From the NCBI GenBank assembly GCA_943736015.1, contig OX031057.1, positions 60,594,001 to 60,658,000 on the forward strand: 64,000 nt of DNA, written 5' to 3'. A program made the translations under genes and the position numbers. The stretch comes from Tridacna crocea. Lineage: Eukaryota > Mollusca > Bivalvia > Cardiida > Cardiidae. Shown here one piece after another: positions 12,161 to 23,100 of the stretch. Positions within the stretch are counted from its first letter, which is position 1. The number at the start of each line of letters is the position of its first letter. The notes beneath the pieces were generated by a model that made no database searches, was not told where the DNA came from, and saw only the letters and a program-made list of their open reading frames with translations.

Positions 12161-12351
12161 AGAGCTTCAGATAAGAGGGAGTGAAGGGACCCTGAATCTG
12201 TTATTTCTCTTCCAAACCCTATGTTGTGGGTACTCATTAGAATCGTCTCATCGAGACGATTCTAATGAGTACCCATAACACAGGGTTTGGAAGAGAACAA
12301 TTAATATTTTCAATTTTGAAATCAAAATCACTTCCTCTATCTGGAACTCTG
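12161..12351. mobile_element. MITE-B copy 1, palindromic
   Basis: Starts AGAGCTTCAGATAAGAGGGA and ends CCTCTATCTGGAACTCTG, an inverted terminal repeat. The centre ACTCATTAGAATCGTCTC / GAGACGATTCTAATGAGT is a perfect hairpin. Related copies: 27058, 31400 and 34351. Confidence 0.85.
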
Positions 12352-12479
12352 AAAAGAATTTAAGTGCAGCTCATATGGTGGTACTGGTCTTTTAAAGGGA
12401 AGGAAATATGACGGTAAAAGGAGAAAACTCTGGTTGCAAGCAATTTTTCCTTCTCCTATTGTAGTTGTCAATTAAACAC

Positions 12480-12592
12480 TGGGTTACTTAGTTTTCACGA
12501 CCCCAAGTTAGAAGCCTTTTGAAAACATTGTGGGCAAAGGAGAAAATGCTGGTTACCAGCATTTTCTCCTCTTCCTACAATGTTTTCTACCT
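12480..12592 (+). repeat. MITE-A left part with intact hairpin
   Basis: Contains CACGACCCCAAGTTAGAAGCC and GGAGAAAATGCTGGTTACCA plus the complementary arm, ending CTACCTTTT where another MITE-A follows directly. Confidence 0.75.
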
Positions 12593-12593
12593 T

Positions 12594-12816
12594 TTACCAA
12601 ACAATTCTCTGGTGTTTACGACCCTGAGATAGACAACTTTTGAAAACATTGTGAGAAAAGGAGAAAATGCTCGTAACCAGCATTTTCTCCTTTTCCCAAA
12701 ATGTTTTCTACCCTGCTGGAAACAAACTTAAATTTTTTGAGGTATGTTTATTTTGTCGTCTGCAAGTGCTTTCGATTTGGACCAGTCTGAAATTCTGTCG
12801 TTTGATAAAGGGTTAC
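12594..12816 (+). mobile_element. MITE-A, near full length
   Basis: Runs from ACCAAACAATTCTCTGG to GTTTGATAAAGGGTTACC. The hairpin loop reads CTCGTAACCAG. The outer TTAA is lost on the right, where the foldback at 12820 begins. Confidence 0.8.
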
Positions 12817-12819
12817 CAT

Positions 12820-13277
12820 AATCACGGCGGGGAATCACGTGACACAACAACAAAAAAAATGACCGACATTTGAAAAAATTCCCCAACTTGAGGTAAGAAA
12901 ATCTTCAATAATTCCGTTAATACATGGCCGATTGGAATTTGGTTTGAAGCAGAGAAGGCGGAAGAACTCCAGGGATTTGCTCGATGTATTAGATTTTTAA
13001 ACAACACCTGATAAAAAAGTTATTGACGAGCAAACAAATTTTTTACCCTGGATAATTTGTTTGCTCATCAATAACTTTTTTATCAGGTGTTGTAAAAACA
13101 ATCTAACCCATCAAGCAAATCCCCGGAGTCCTTCCGCCTTCACTGCTTCAAACCAAATTCCAATCGGTCACGTATTAACGGAATCATTGAAGATTTTCTT
13201 ACTTGAAGTGGGGGAATTTCTTCAAATGTTGGTCATTGTTTTTGTTGTTGTGTCACGTGATTCCCCGCCGTGATAAT
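12820..13277. mobile_element. Long foldback element, arms about 210-220 bp
   Basis: The left end ATCACGGCGGGGAATCACGT is mirrored by CACGTGATTCCCCGCCGTGA at the right end. Inner landmarks (AATTCCGTTAATACATGGCC, TTATTGACGAGCAAACAAAT) have reverse complements on the right. The two arms encode similar peptides reading outward from the centre (minus 12822-13007 and plus 13061-13273, both containing SNQIPIGHVLTE). These come from arm symmetry and need not be genes. Arm identity is high but not perfect. Confidence 0.85.
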
Positions 13278-13299
13278 TGAAAATACTTGCTAGTGACAA

Positions 13300-13455
13300 A
13301 ATGTTGTTAAACTTACAATTTCTGTCTCTGATACGGCACAAAACATTTTGGACAAATGAGAAAATGCTGGTTCTCTATTTTCCCCACATTGATTTCTTGA
13401 GCCTCCTTCTTTACAACTGCTAAAACTCTGGATTGTGTAGTACAGTGTGAAGCAG
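13300..13455. repeat. Decayed MITE-A
   Basis: Keeps AAAACATTTTGGACAAATGAG, AAAATGCTGGTTCTC and a right-end-like GGATTGTGTAGTA. Arms no longer pair. Confidence 0.5.
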
Positions 13456-13616
13456 ATGATGCATATAATTGCAATAATTATGATTAAAAATTCATCTCTG
13501 CATCAATGGCGAATATGACAATGCAAGGGGGACCTGCCCCATATATTATTATGTACATCTTTTCTATCAAGTGACAATCATATATCTTTAACAGATTTTC
13601 TTATGGCCAAATTTGA

Positions 13617-13875
13617 TTCATCATACCCCTAACAAAACTACAAAATTTTAGACTTGTCCAAATTCAAAGCATTCACAGACAAAAAATACAGAGTGGCTGA
13701 AATAATGGAATTTGTAAAAGAGTAGAAAAATATTGCGGGACGAGAACAAAATACTGGTTGCTTGCATTCTCTCCTCTCCCCACAATGTTTTCAAAAGCTT
13801 TCTTCCTTTGTGTAATTAAAATTTGGGCTTTTGTGGCAAAGGACAGGAAAACTTTGGATTGTGTGGTGTAGGGCT
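13617..13875 (-). repeat. MITE-A, diverged
   Basis: Reverse copy with ACAAAATTTTAGACTTGTCC, CAAAGCATTCACAGAC and GGATTGTGTGGTGTAGGG. It contains an internal duplication near the right end, and the hairpin is mismatched. Confidence 0.65.
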
Positions 13876-13929
13876 ACCTATTCTATAGCATATAAAAGTA
13901 TAGACTTGTTTAGAAAATAGTGTAATTAC

Positions 13930-14106
13930 AGCTTCACATTTGCAGACGACAATTTCAACATGGTTCAATTGGTGCAATTGTTTATTGATAGGGTAGAAAA
14001 CACTGTGGGACAAGGAGAAAATGCTGGTAACCAGCATTTTCTCCTTTTCCCACAATGTTTTCTAAAGCCTTCTTTCTCAGGGTCGTCAAAAGTAGGGCTT
14101 GAGTAT
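13930..14106 (-). repeat. MITE-A, 5' truncated
   Basis: The hairpin GGAGAAAATGCTGGTAACCA is complete and the right part TTCTTTCTCAGGGTCGTCAA is present. The left end is missing. Confidence 0.75.
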
Positions 14107-14509
14107 CTGCTTCATTCAGTCAACAAAATTTTGTGGTAAATGGAGAAAATAAGTTGCATTGTTGTGGTTATGTCTATTCACAACATTGACATTCTCAGTG
14201 AGGGAATTTCAAAGCAGAGAGCTCCTTTGCTTGCAATTCACATTATGAGGGAAAAGGCATCCTTAAAAGTCCAAGCAAAACAAGAGTAACACAAGCTGCT
14301 TTTTGCAGAAAATGTGGTTAAGATCATACTGCAAAGTACAAGCTGTTTTTCTATTGTTTTATACTGTCTTATATTTTGAGAGGTATATCTAGTTGACAAA
14401 GTCTTGAAATCAACAACCAGTAGTTTCAGTCTAATGTCTGAACTATGATTCATTTGCGTAGAAGTATGAAAGATAATTTTTTGATCAGAAACTCTAAAGC
14501 TAACTCCAA

Positions 14510-14650
14510 AGCTTACATGACCTTGAAAAGGATACCTTCAAAATCATTGTGACAAAAACATGCTGGTTACTAACATTTTCCATGTTTCTCACAATTTTTC
14601 TAAAAAGTCCTTCTTACCAGGGTAGTTTACATATAGAGTTGTAATTAGGT
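14510..14650. repeat. Decayed MITE-A
   Basis: Recognisable only by AACATGCTGGTTACTAACATT and TCTCACAATTTTTCTAAAAAG. Confidence 0.45.
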
Positions 14651-14701
14651 GGAGAGAGAGCAGTTTTTAATCTGATGAATCCCGCGTTATCTACATATCT
14701 T

Positions 14702-14930
14702 TTAACCCATTACCACACAATCCCTACTTTTGAGGCCCCTGAGAAAGAAGCCTTTTAAAAACACTGTGGGAAAAGGAGAAAATGCTGGTAACCAGCACTT
14801 TCTCCTTTTCCCACAGTGTTTTCTACCCTTCCAAGAACAAATTTCAATTTTTCAGTCACCTTTATTTTGACGTCTGTAAATGCTTTCAATTTGGACCAGT
14901 CAAAATATTTCTCGTGTGGTAAAGGGTTAA
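14702..14930 (+). mobile_element. MITE-A, full length
   Basis: 229 bp between TTAACCCATTACCACACAAT and GTGTGGTAAAGGGTTAA. The hairpin has the CACTGTGGG / CCCACAGTG version of the arms, changed together on both sides compared with CATTGTGGG / CCCACAATG. Confidence 0.92.
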
Positions 14931-14953
14931 GCCTGTATCACACAATCAAGATA

Positions 14954-15169
14954 TTAACACTTTACCAAACAACAACTTTTTAGACTTGTCCAAATTCAAA
15001 GCATTTGCAGACGACAAAACAAACATGACTCAAATATTGAAACTTCACTTTAGAAGAGTAAAATTATTGAGGGAAAAGGAGAAAATGCTGGTTACCAGCA
15101 TTTTCTCCTTTTCTCACATTCTTTCTTCCTCTGGATCATAAAAATTAGGGATTGTTTGTAAAGGGTTAA
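14954..15169 (-). mobile_element. MITE-A, near full length
   Basis: Starts TTAACACTTTACCAAACAAC and ends TTTGTAAAGGGTTAA. The inner hairpin is complete; the outer arm has drifted. Confidence 0.85.
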
Positions 15170-15179
15170 ACAAACCTAA

Positions 15180-15355
15180 GGAATAAGGCTTTTGAAAACG
15201 GGAAAAGGAGAAAATGCTGATTACTAGCATTTTCTACTTTTCTTACAAAGTTTTCTAAACTTTCAAAGACAATTTTCATAATAATATTGTTCAACTTGTT
15301 GTCTGCAATTCTTTCAATTTGCACCACTGATCACATGTCTTCACCCTTACTGTGC
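15180..15355 (+). repeat. MITE-A, diverged
   Basis: Contains GGAATAAGGCTTTTGAAAAC, GAGAAAATGCTGATTACTAGC and TTGTTGTCTGCAATTCTTTC. Left end missing. Confidence 0.65.
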
Positions 15356-15439
15356 CAGACATTGACATTCCAAGCTTATACAAAGTATAGTACAATTTTA
15401 GAACTGTTTTTTTTGTCAGATTATCTGGCAGAGAAATTG

Positions 15440-15610
15440 ACAGTGTGAATCCAAAATCTACTCACAGGTTATATGAAATAAAATTTGGATAAACACTGTT
15501 GGCATAGGTCTTTATTCTATACAAAATGGACAATGTACATCCAAAATCCACTCTTAAATTACATAAAATAAGATCTATAACAACACTGTTGGCATAGTCA
15601 GACAACCCCA
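15440..15610. repeat. Short tandem duplication, about 110 bp
   Basis: The segment from CCAAAATCTACTC to ACACTGTTGGCATAG is present twice (about 15450-15505 and 15540-15598), separated by TCTTTATTCTATACAAAATG. The minus-strand frames here are by-products. Confidence 0.6.
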
Positions 15611-15611
15611 T

Positions 15612-15745
15612 ACCAAATGACAAAATTCTTTTAAAGTTCAAAGCATCTGCCGACCACAGTAAATGTGACCCAATGACAATTTCAATCTTTGAAAGGGTAA
15701 AAAACATTGTGGTAAAGGAGAAAATGTTGGTTTTCCAAACAATGG
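15612..15745 (-). repeat. MITE-A, right part missing
   Basis: Has ACCAAATGACAAAATTCT and GTAAAAAACATTGTGGTAAAG, then breaks off inside the hairpin. Confidence 0.6.
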
Positions 15746-15853
15746 TATAGAAATAAATACAATGCCAAACAATTGATACATGGTTACCTGAGCAAGAAAT
15801 CTCAACGTTGTACAATGGCTGCCAAAACATACACACACCTTTTGCCGTTAAAA

Positions 15854-16082
15854 ATAACCCTTTATCAAACGACAAAATTTTAGACAGGTCCAAATTGAAA
15901 TCACTTGCAAACAACACAATAAACATAACTCAAAAATTGAAATTTGTTTCTTGCAGGGTAGAAAACATCGTTGGAAATGGAGAAAATGCTGGTAACCAGC
16001 ATTTTCTCCTTTTCCCACTATGTTTTCAAAAGCCTTCTATATCAGGGACGTGAAAACCAGGGATGGTTTGGTAAAGGGTTAA
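15854..16082 (-). mobile_element. MITE-A, full length
   Basis: Reverse copy of 229 bp ending TTTGGTAAAGGGTTAA. The left terminus has mutated to ATAACCC. The inner hairpin is intact. Confidence 0.85.
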
Positions 16083-16129
16083 GACATCAAGTTTTTGTAA
16101 CTTCCTTGATTAATTAATTCTAAACAATC

Positions 16130-16330
16130 TTGTATTTTACACGACCATGATGAAAAGGCCCTTTAAAAATATTGTTGAAATAGGAGGGAATGCTTGTAAT
16201 CAGTATTTTCCCCTTTTCCAATAATGTTTTCAGAGACAAAAAAAAAAAAAACATCATAAATTTGCCAAAAGCTTTCAGATTGGACAAGTCTTAATTTTTG
16301 TTGACAGGTATGAAATTAAAATTTGTATGA
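16130..16330 (+). repeat. Decayed MITE-A
   Basis: ACACGACCATGATGAAAAGGC, AGGAGGGAATGCTTGTAATCA and CCCCTTTTCCAATAATGTTTT are diverged versions of the family landmarks. Confidence 0.5.
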
Positions 16331-16507
16331 GATTTTTCACTCATGATGGTGATAACATTATGATCATTTTGTTCGTCAATTATCTTCTGAGAGTAACAGA
16401 AAAAATGTTTTACTACTTCCAAGGTAAGGAATCGTGCTATTTTTGTTTTGAGGCACTGCACTGGTTAAAGGTGGAATTCTGCCAAATAGATAAATAAAAT
16501 TTTTTGC

Positions 16508-16602
16508 TTAACTCTTTACTGCACAACAAACCTCTGAACTTGTCCAAATCCAAAGCTTATATAAGGAACAAATCAAAGTAGATGAAAGAATAAGATTTAT
16601 TG
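16508..16602 (-). repeat. MITE-A end fragment
   Basis: CTTAACTCTTTACTGCACAAC followed by ACTTGTCCAAATCCAAAGC. It ends exactly where the next full copy starts at its TTAA. Confidence 0.65.
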
Positions 16603-16830
16603 TTAACTCTTTACCAAACGACAAATTTTAGACTGGTCCAAATTGAAAGCACTTGCAGACGAAAAAATTAACGTAACTCAAAATTTGAAATTTGTTTTCA
16701 GCAGGGTAGAAAACATTGTGGGAAAAGGAGAAAATGCTGGTCACCAGCATTTTCTCCTTTTCCCACAATGTTTTCAAAGGGCTTCTATCTCAGGGTCGTA
16801 AAAACCTGGGATTGTTTGGTAAAGGTTTAA
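16603..16830 (-). mobile_element. MITE-A, full length
   Basis: Starts TTAACTCTTTACCAAACGAC and ends TTTGGTAAAGGTTTAA. The hairpin is complete around GGTCACC. It is followed at 16831-16955 by another half copy (GAGAAAATACTGGTGACTGAC). Confidence 0.9.
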
Positions 16831-17127
16831 AAGCTTCCGGAACTTTGTCCGAAACAGAGAAAATACTGGTGACTGACATTTTCTCCATTTCCACCAAAGT
16901 TTGACAGCTTTCTCTCTCAAGGTCATTTTCAATTGGGATAGTGTGGTAAAAGGTATATTTTATAAACTGATCTCTGCATCATATTCCAGTGTGAATTATT
17001 GTCCATATTAAATATTGCGATTGTGTCCAAAAACAATCACACTATTTGTAAACACAGCTCACTGCTAAAATTGCAGTAAATGATGTTTGCTAAGAAAGTG
17101 AATTTTGATGTCACCATTCTACTATCA

Positions 17128-17338
17128 TTAACTGTTTACCAAACAACAAAATTATAGACTTATCCAAGTGAAAAGCATATGCAGACAATGAAATAATTGT
17201 CTCAAAAGTTGAAACTTGAATTTGGAAGGGTACAAACATTGTGTGAAAAGAATTTACCAGCATTTTCTCCTTTTCTCTACAATGCTTTTAAAAAAGCCTT
17301 CGTCTTAGGTTGTTAGGTTAGATTGAGTAGTAAAGATT
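17128..17338 (-). repeat. MITE-A, diverged
   Basis: Starts TTAACTGTTTACCAAACAAC. About half of the left hairpin arm is lost, leaving TTTACCAGCATTTTCTCC. Confidence 0.7.
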
Positions 17339-17807
17339 TGACTCCAGAAGTACTTTTGCCTAAATATGATGCTTAAATTTGTCAACAACAGAACAGAAGA
17401 CAGGAAAAGCCATTTGCCATAGCACTTTGTCAAATTTCCATCCTGTCCATGTGCAGTGTATTGAGTCAACTTGGCTTCCCAAACTTCAGCGTCTGAGAGA
17501 AACACTATTGCTGTTCGTTGACATTGTGTAGAAGTGTAAGGTGAATCACAAATTTCCATTAAGCTTGAACTGTGCTGGGACTCAACATCTATCATCAGAT
17601 GCACCAACATTCCTTGAGATTCAAACTGTTCTTGAACAACTGCACAAGCAACTCAATCTGAAATACAGAAATGCATTGTGTTTTACATAACTTTACTCCT
17701 GAAACACAAAGCCCTGCAGCCCTGATGGTTACTTATATGGCTATCTCATTACTACAGTGTAGTATGCAGGAACTGTCATTTCTAATCTAAGCTTCAGTCT
17801 AACTTCT
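17339..17807. other. Unassigned, one weak open frame
   Basis: This stretch is not obviously repeat-derived. A minus-strand frame (17305-17610) of 101 codons is preceded by a splice-acceptor-like CTGTATTTCAG at about 17665, but that frame meets a stop just inside. No domain recognised, so it is reported as uncertain and not as a gene. Confidence 0.25.
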
Positions 17808-18037
17808 TTAAACTCTTTACCACATGAAAATATTTTACACTGGTCCAAATTGAAAGAACACCCTGAAAACATATTGACTGCAGCTCAGATGTTGGTATCT
17901 GTGTCTGAAAGTGAGGGAAAAAGTGGGGGAAAAGGATAAAATGCTGGTTACCAGCATTTTCTCCTTTTCCCACAATGTTTTCAAAAGGCTTCTTTCTCAG
18001 GGTTGTCAAAAGTAGGGATTGTATGGTAAAGGGTTAA
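17808..18037 (-). mobile_element. MITE-A, full length, part of left half replaced
   Basis: Bounded by TTAAACTCTTTACCACATG and TATGGTAAAGGGTTAAA. The stretch 17850-17915 does not match the family, while the hairpin and right part do. Confidence 0.85.
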
Positions 18038-18329
18038 AGACTTACCACAGTCATTGTTGGCAATTTTTGTACTAGTTTTATTAGATAGTTTCTGCTAACA
18101 CTGGAACTTTGTTACACTGTACTGTAACACATTCTCAGACCCATAATTACATCCATACAGTTAAATGGTAATTGTCTTCATTTTGCCCTAGGATTGGTTA
18201 CTTTTTACAGCTGAAGCTTTAAAGGCTGTGTTTAATGAGAGGGTCACTGGTTCTACAAAGCTTACCTAAGTAAAGTCATCTAGGATTGACACAACTGCAG
18301 AGATGTAAAACATAGGAGATTAAGTGACT

Positions 18330-19440
18330 TACATTCTGACAAGACATGACTCAATTTCAAAAATTGTCACAGATAGCAGCAAGACAAACATTCTGACCTA
18401 GTTCCAAGAGTATCAGGTTGGTAACATCACCTTAAAACTGCACACAATATTTTTCTAAGAGTAGACCCAGTGACATACTTTTTTAAACCAAAATGACCTG
18501 AATTCTAATCTGTATGAGAAATCATCAAGACAAACACTCTGACCTAGTTTCGTAAGTATTAGTTTAAAATGTGGCCTCTAGGGTGTACACAAGGCTTTTC
18601 TAAAATTCAGCTCAGTGACCTACTTTCTGACCTGACATGTCCTTATTTCAAGCTTATTCAAATATCAACAAAAATATTCTGATCAAGCTTTATGAGTATT
18701 AAGCTGAAAATGTGGCCTCTAGATTGCATATCAGGTTTTTCAAAGATCTGACAAAGTGACCTACTTTTATACCCTATGTAGCCCAATTTTAACATGTCCA
18801 AGATATCATCAAGAAAAATATTCTGATCTAGTTTCATGAGCCTTAATCTCAAAATGTAACCTTTACAGTGCAAATATAGTTTTCTTAAGATTTGATCCAG
18901 TGACTTCTTTTGGACCCAAGGTAACCCTGTTTCAACAGTCTCTGAGATATCATCAGGACAAACATTCTTACCTAGTTTCATTAGTATCAGGCTGAAAATG
19001 TTGCCTATGAAGTGCAAACAAGGTTTTGTCCAAGATCCTGTCCTGTAACCTACTCTTAGATAAGAGGTGGCTTGTACATTGCACAAAAAGTTTACTAAAA
19101 CATAGCCCATTGACCAACTTTCTGACCTGACATGATCCAATTTCAAACACATCAACAAGACAAATATTCTGACCAAGTTTCAAGAGTTTCGTCTGAAAAT
19201 GTGACCTCTTGAGTGCACATAAGGTTTTTCTGATATTTTTGCCTTGTAACCTTCGCTTCGATCTGACATGACCCATTTTCAAATTTGTCTTGAGCTATTA
19301 TCAAGATAAACATTCTGACCAAGTTTCCTGAGATTTTTACTGAATTTGTGGCCTTTAGAGTGCACACCAGGTAAATGTTGATGACCACATAACAGCATGT
19401 CAGACACAGCACGATCACAAAAGTTCACATTGCCCTCAGG
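18330..19440. repeat. Tandem array of about 145-bp units
   Basis: The landmark GA.AAA.ATTCTGA.C.AGTTTC recurs near 18385, 18530, 18667, 18811, 18956, 19157 and 19304, each followed by a segment like AAAATGTGGCCTCTAGAGTG. The array ends with GACACAGCACGATCACAAAA. A shortened relative with the same end is at 27800-27980. Long minus-strand open frames (18658-19176 and others) are repeat-derived. Confidence 0.85.
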
Positions 19441-19523
19441 TTAGCTAAAAATAAATGTACCTTATCAGTTTATTCCTAAAAATTTCTCAAACTCTTTACA
19501 AACAAACAAAAACTTTGATTCAA

Positions 19524-19751
19524 TTAACCCATTACCGCACAATTCCTATTTTTGACGACTCTGATAAAGAAGCCTTTTGAAAACATTGAGGGAAAAAGAG
19601 AAAATGCTGTTAACCAGCATTTTCTCCTTTTCTCACAATATTTTCTATCCTTCCCAAAACAAATTTCAACTTTTGATCACATCAATTTCGTCGTCTGCAA
19701 ATGCCTCCAATTTGGACAAGTCTAAAATTATGTCGTTTGGTAAAGAGTTAA
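19524..19751 (+). mobile_element. MITE-A, full length
   Basis: 228 bp from TTAACCCATTACCGCACAAT to TTTGGTAAAGAGTTAA with a nearly perfect hairpin (loop TGTTAACCA). Confidence 0.9.
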
Positions 19752-19950
19752 ATTTACACCATATGCAGAAGACAAATCACAAGTTGCTACAATGAAGGTA
19801 TTTGAATTTGACAGAGTAGAAAACACTGGGGGAAAAAGATAGAAAACAATGTGGGAAAAGAACAGAATGCTGGTAACCAGCATTTTCTCCTTTTTCCCAC
19901 AATGTTTTTTCAAAATTCTTCTCACTAAGGGTTGTTTGGTAGAGGATGAA
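19752..19950 (-). repeat. MITE-A, end rearranged
   Basis: Directly abuts the previous copy. The arm segment GTAGAAAACACTGGGGGAAA / TAGAAAACAATGTGGGAAAA is duplicated, and the right end is TTGTTTGGTAGAGGATG. Confidence 0.7.
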
Positions 19951-20021
19951 ATCTGAAGAGAAACTTGGTTTTGTGTAACTGGAACAAGATCTTACATTTA
20001 TAAATATGGAATAGTATAAGA

Positions 20022-20120
20022 TCAGACTCCTGGATGTGGGTCTATGTGAACAGATACATCTGAGAACCATGTTGCGACATCTACTTCCATTGTCTCATAT
20101 CTTTTAATGAATGGATGTTC
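20022..20120 (-). CDS. MAP2K7: MAP2K7 coding exon 12 (stop codon)
   Basis: Encodes EHPFIKRYETMEVDVATWF and a short tail ending HIDPHPGV, stop TGA at 20024-20022. The tail is shorter than in human MKK7. Confidence 0.94.
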   Translation of the reverse strand, partial: EHPFIKRYETMEVDVATWFSDVSVHIDPHPGV

Positions 20121-23100
20121 CTGCATAAGAAGAAAAGGGAAGAAGTATAGATCATTCTATGACACACCTTGTTCAAGATTCACTGCTCATGCCACCATCA
20201 TAATACTATCTTTTGAACTTATTGTGTGAAAAACAGCCATTGCCTGTAAGAAACCCTTTTTCCCTGTATAATTCCATATCAATGGAAAACATATTCTCTT
20301 TTATTTTCAGGGTGTTCAACATGGCTTTCAACACTTTTAGATAAAAACTACAGTAGTTTATTTCATGCTTTCTGGTACATTACTGAGAAATATCAGTGAA
20401 ATATTTTTGATATTTTATGGTAACGACCAGTGAGAATACCAATTTTTATATTCTAACTCTTCTATTTAAAAAAGTTGTTCTTGCACACTACCCAGGTAAA
20501 GTGCGTGCGCCTTACAACCATATGAAAATATGACGTAATTTACCTTACATTTCTCATGCTTGCAAATGATGTTTACTCAATGAAATAAATTTCAGTATTT
20601 CATTTTTACACCTTAAAAGAACAAACATCCTCCATTTACTTATCTATGTGTTTCCTTTATTTTATGAGTAAAAATAAAGGACTCTGCCAGTGGCATTTCC
20701 AAAAAAATTGAAGAATATGAAAACGTTTTCTAATCTGTGGATGTATTTCATCATATAAGCTACATTTCACTTGGCTACAAATAAATTTTTCTACATTCAA
20801 GTATAAAATCGTGATTTCTGTTAAAGAGTTAAAATTCTTACCAGTAATTTTCTGTATTTTGGTCTGTTTTTGTAATTTTTTGTGAGACTATAATAAAAGA
20901 ACATGAATTAAGATCACAAATGTGTAATTAAGACAAGTAACATCACATAATATAAAGTAAAGACAAAAAGAATTAAGTTGCAAATGTTGATTATTATTTT
21001 GGTGAATTATAGGGAATTAGAAGCCAGAGGTTTGGGAAAAATATTGTGCAAAGTCCTGGTAAAGGAAGACATCAGGCACGATACATAGGTGCACTGGTCA
21101 TTGAAATAGTGTTGAAAAAGGCATTCAACATGGAACAGTCAACCAACCAAACATGGAGAAAATGGAACTTATGTTTTTTTTCAGTGAAAGATCAAAATGA
21201 AAACATTCCTGTGTTTTAATGACCCTTGAAAAGAATGCTTTTAAAAATATTGTGGGAAGAGAGAAAATGCTTGCCACGTTTTTTAAAACTCTTCTTCAAT
21301 AGATGTAAAACACAGTAAAAATTGGCAGAGATTAAAGTCCTGTAAGTTTTTTTCTTCATGCTGACAGTTTCTGTCATCTGACATTCTGTAAAATTTCATG
21401 TAATAAAAAATTAGGTAAGAATAAATGACCCATGCTCTGTGAAAAGGGGGCTGAATGCATATGCAAAAACTGTCAACCCAGGTCAGCCTGCTGAGAATTG
21501 ATGATTTAGCTATTGGTCAATTTTCTGCATGTCAAAAAACCGGTGTACCTTGTAATATAGTCGCTTGTGGGATAAAATAGATTTTGACGATCAGTAAATT
21601 AACTTTTTACCACACAATCCTGACTTTTGACGACCCTGAAAAAGATAGCCTATAGAAACAGCGTTTTCTCCTTTTCCCACAATCTTTTCCACCCTTTCCA
21701 AATAAGTGTTGTGCCAGTGGCTGTGACGCAAAGCATTGGCCTCATAACCATAAGGTCCTGAGTTTGATACCTGGGACCGGGTGTCAACTTAGGGATTTTT
21801 CACTGGCCCACACAGTTAGCTTGAGTACTGTAGTTCCAAGCAAGCAGAATCGAAAGAGATCAGTGTAAGTTGTTATAGCTTGTTTCTCAATCGATATAAA
21901 ATAAATATGTTTACACAAATAAGATTTCATTTTTTCAGTTCACATTTATTTTGTCGTCTGCTAATGCTTTCAACTTGGACCAGTCCAAAATGTCGTTGTT
22001 TGGTAAAGAGTTAAATTCTTTGATGACTTGGTTGATATAGTGAATCACAGAGATGCATGAAGCCCCCTTTTCAAGAAGCAAGGTTCATAATTATGTTATG
22101 TAACTATTCGATACTCACCAATCCTCCACAAATGAGCAAATTTCTTTAGAGAATTCACCGTTCACAGGTAAAAGTGGGGGATCTTGTTCGAGGACTTTTG
22201 TTAACACTTCAAACTCAGTTTTACAGTTTTTATATGGAAATTCTGCTGTTGCTAATTCTACCTATAAGAAAGATATATATAACATTATGTTAAACAGTTG
22301 TCTTTGCCCCTGTTGGCTCATAAATTTGCCTATATACTAAACACTCAAAGCCTCTACATTAGCTTTTTGAAAACATTGCGGGAAAAGGAGAAAATGCTGG
22401 TGACCAGCATTTTCTCCCTTTCCCACAGTGTTTTCTTTCCTTCCCAAAACAAATTTTGTTTTTGAGCCACATTTATTATGTCATCTGTAAATGCTTTGAC
22501 TTTGGGCCAGTCTAACATGTTGTCATGTGGTAAATGGTTAACAGACTTGAGTAATGTTTTCAAATCCAGAGATGACAAAGTGTTTCAGACTATTTTCAGC
22601 AAAATACTGGACTTCAGCCTGATCGTGAGTTCATTCTGTTTATTTTGATGAGTTGAGTCTGTAAATTGTATCAGGTCAAAGTTTGAAAACACAACTGAAA
22701 TTTGTTGATGTTCGTAAAATGCACCTCATATTAACGAATTTTAGTCAGAAACTGAGTCCATTAGTAGATTTGAACAAAATAAAGAGACTTCAATTTTAAC
22801 ATGAAACTTTGCCCTAGTACCCCAGCATAAACATGGGAGCCATGATGATCCTGTATGGCTCCACTGCCTAATAAGTAAAAACCCTAACATTAGTCTTAGT
22901 CAAGTGGTTTCAAACATGAAACAGATAAAAAAAATTCTGTATAAAAGTCAAGGTGAAAGTTATATCCTAAGGGCAAAGCTATGTTTTTACCACAGATCTA
23001 TAATGAGTTGAATCCTACACATGAAGATTTTGAAAGTTTCCTCCATAAAAAGACCCTGTAAAACATGACACCCCTGAGACAGGGCTAATTTCAATCCCAG

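Noticed and set aside
17305-17610. 101-codon minus frame as a last exon of a neighbouring gene
   Set aside because: The acceptor-like site leads into a stop in this frame and the product has no recognisable domain.
18658-19176. 172-codon minus-strand open frame
   Set aside because: It lies inside the about 145-bp tandem array; repeats with few stops explain it and the translation shows only repeat periodicity.
18330-19440. Possible CRISPR-like array
   Set aside because: Units are long, diverged and contiguous without unique spacers; eukaryotic context.
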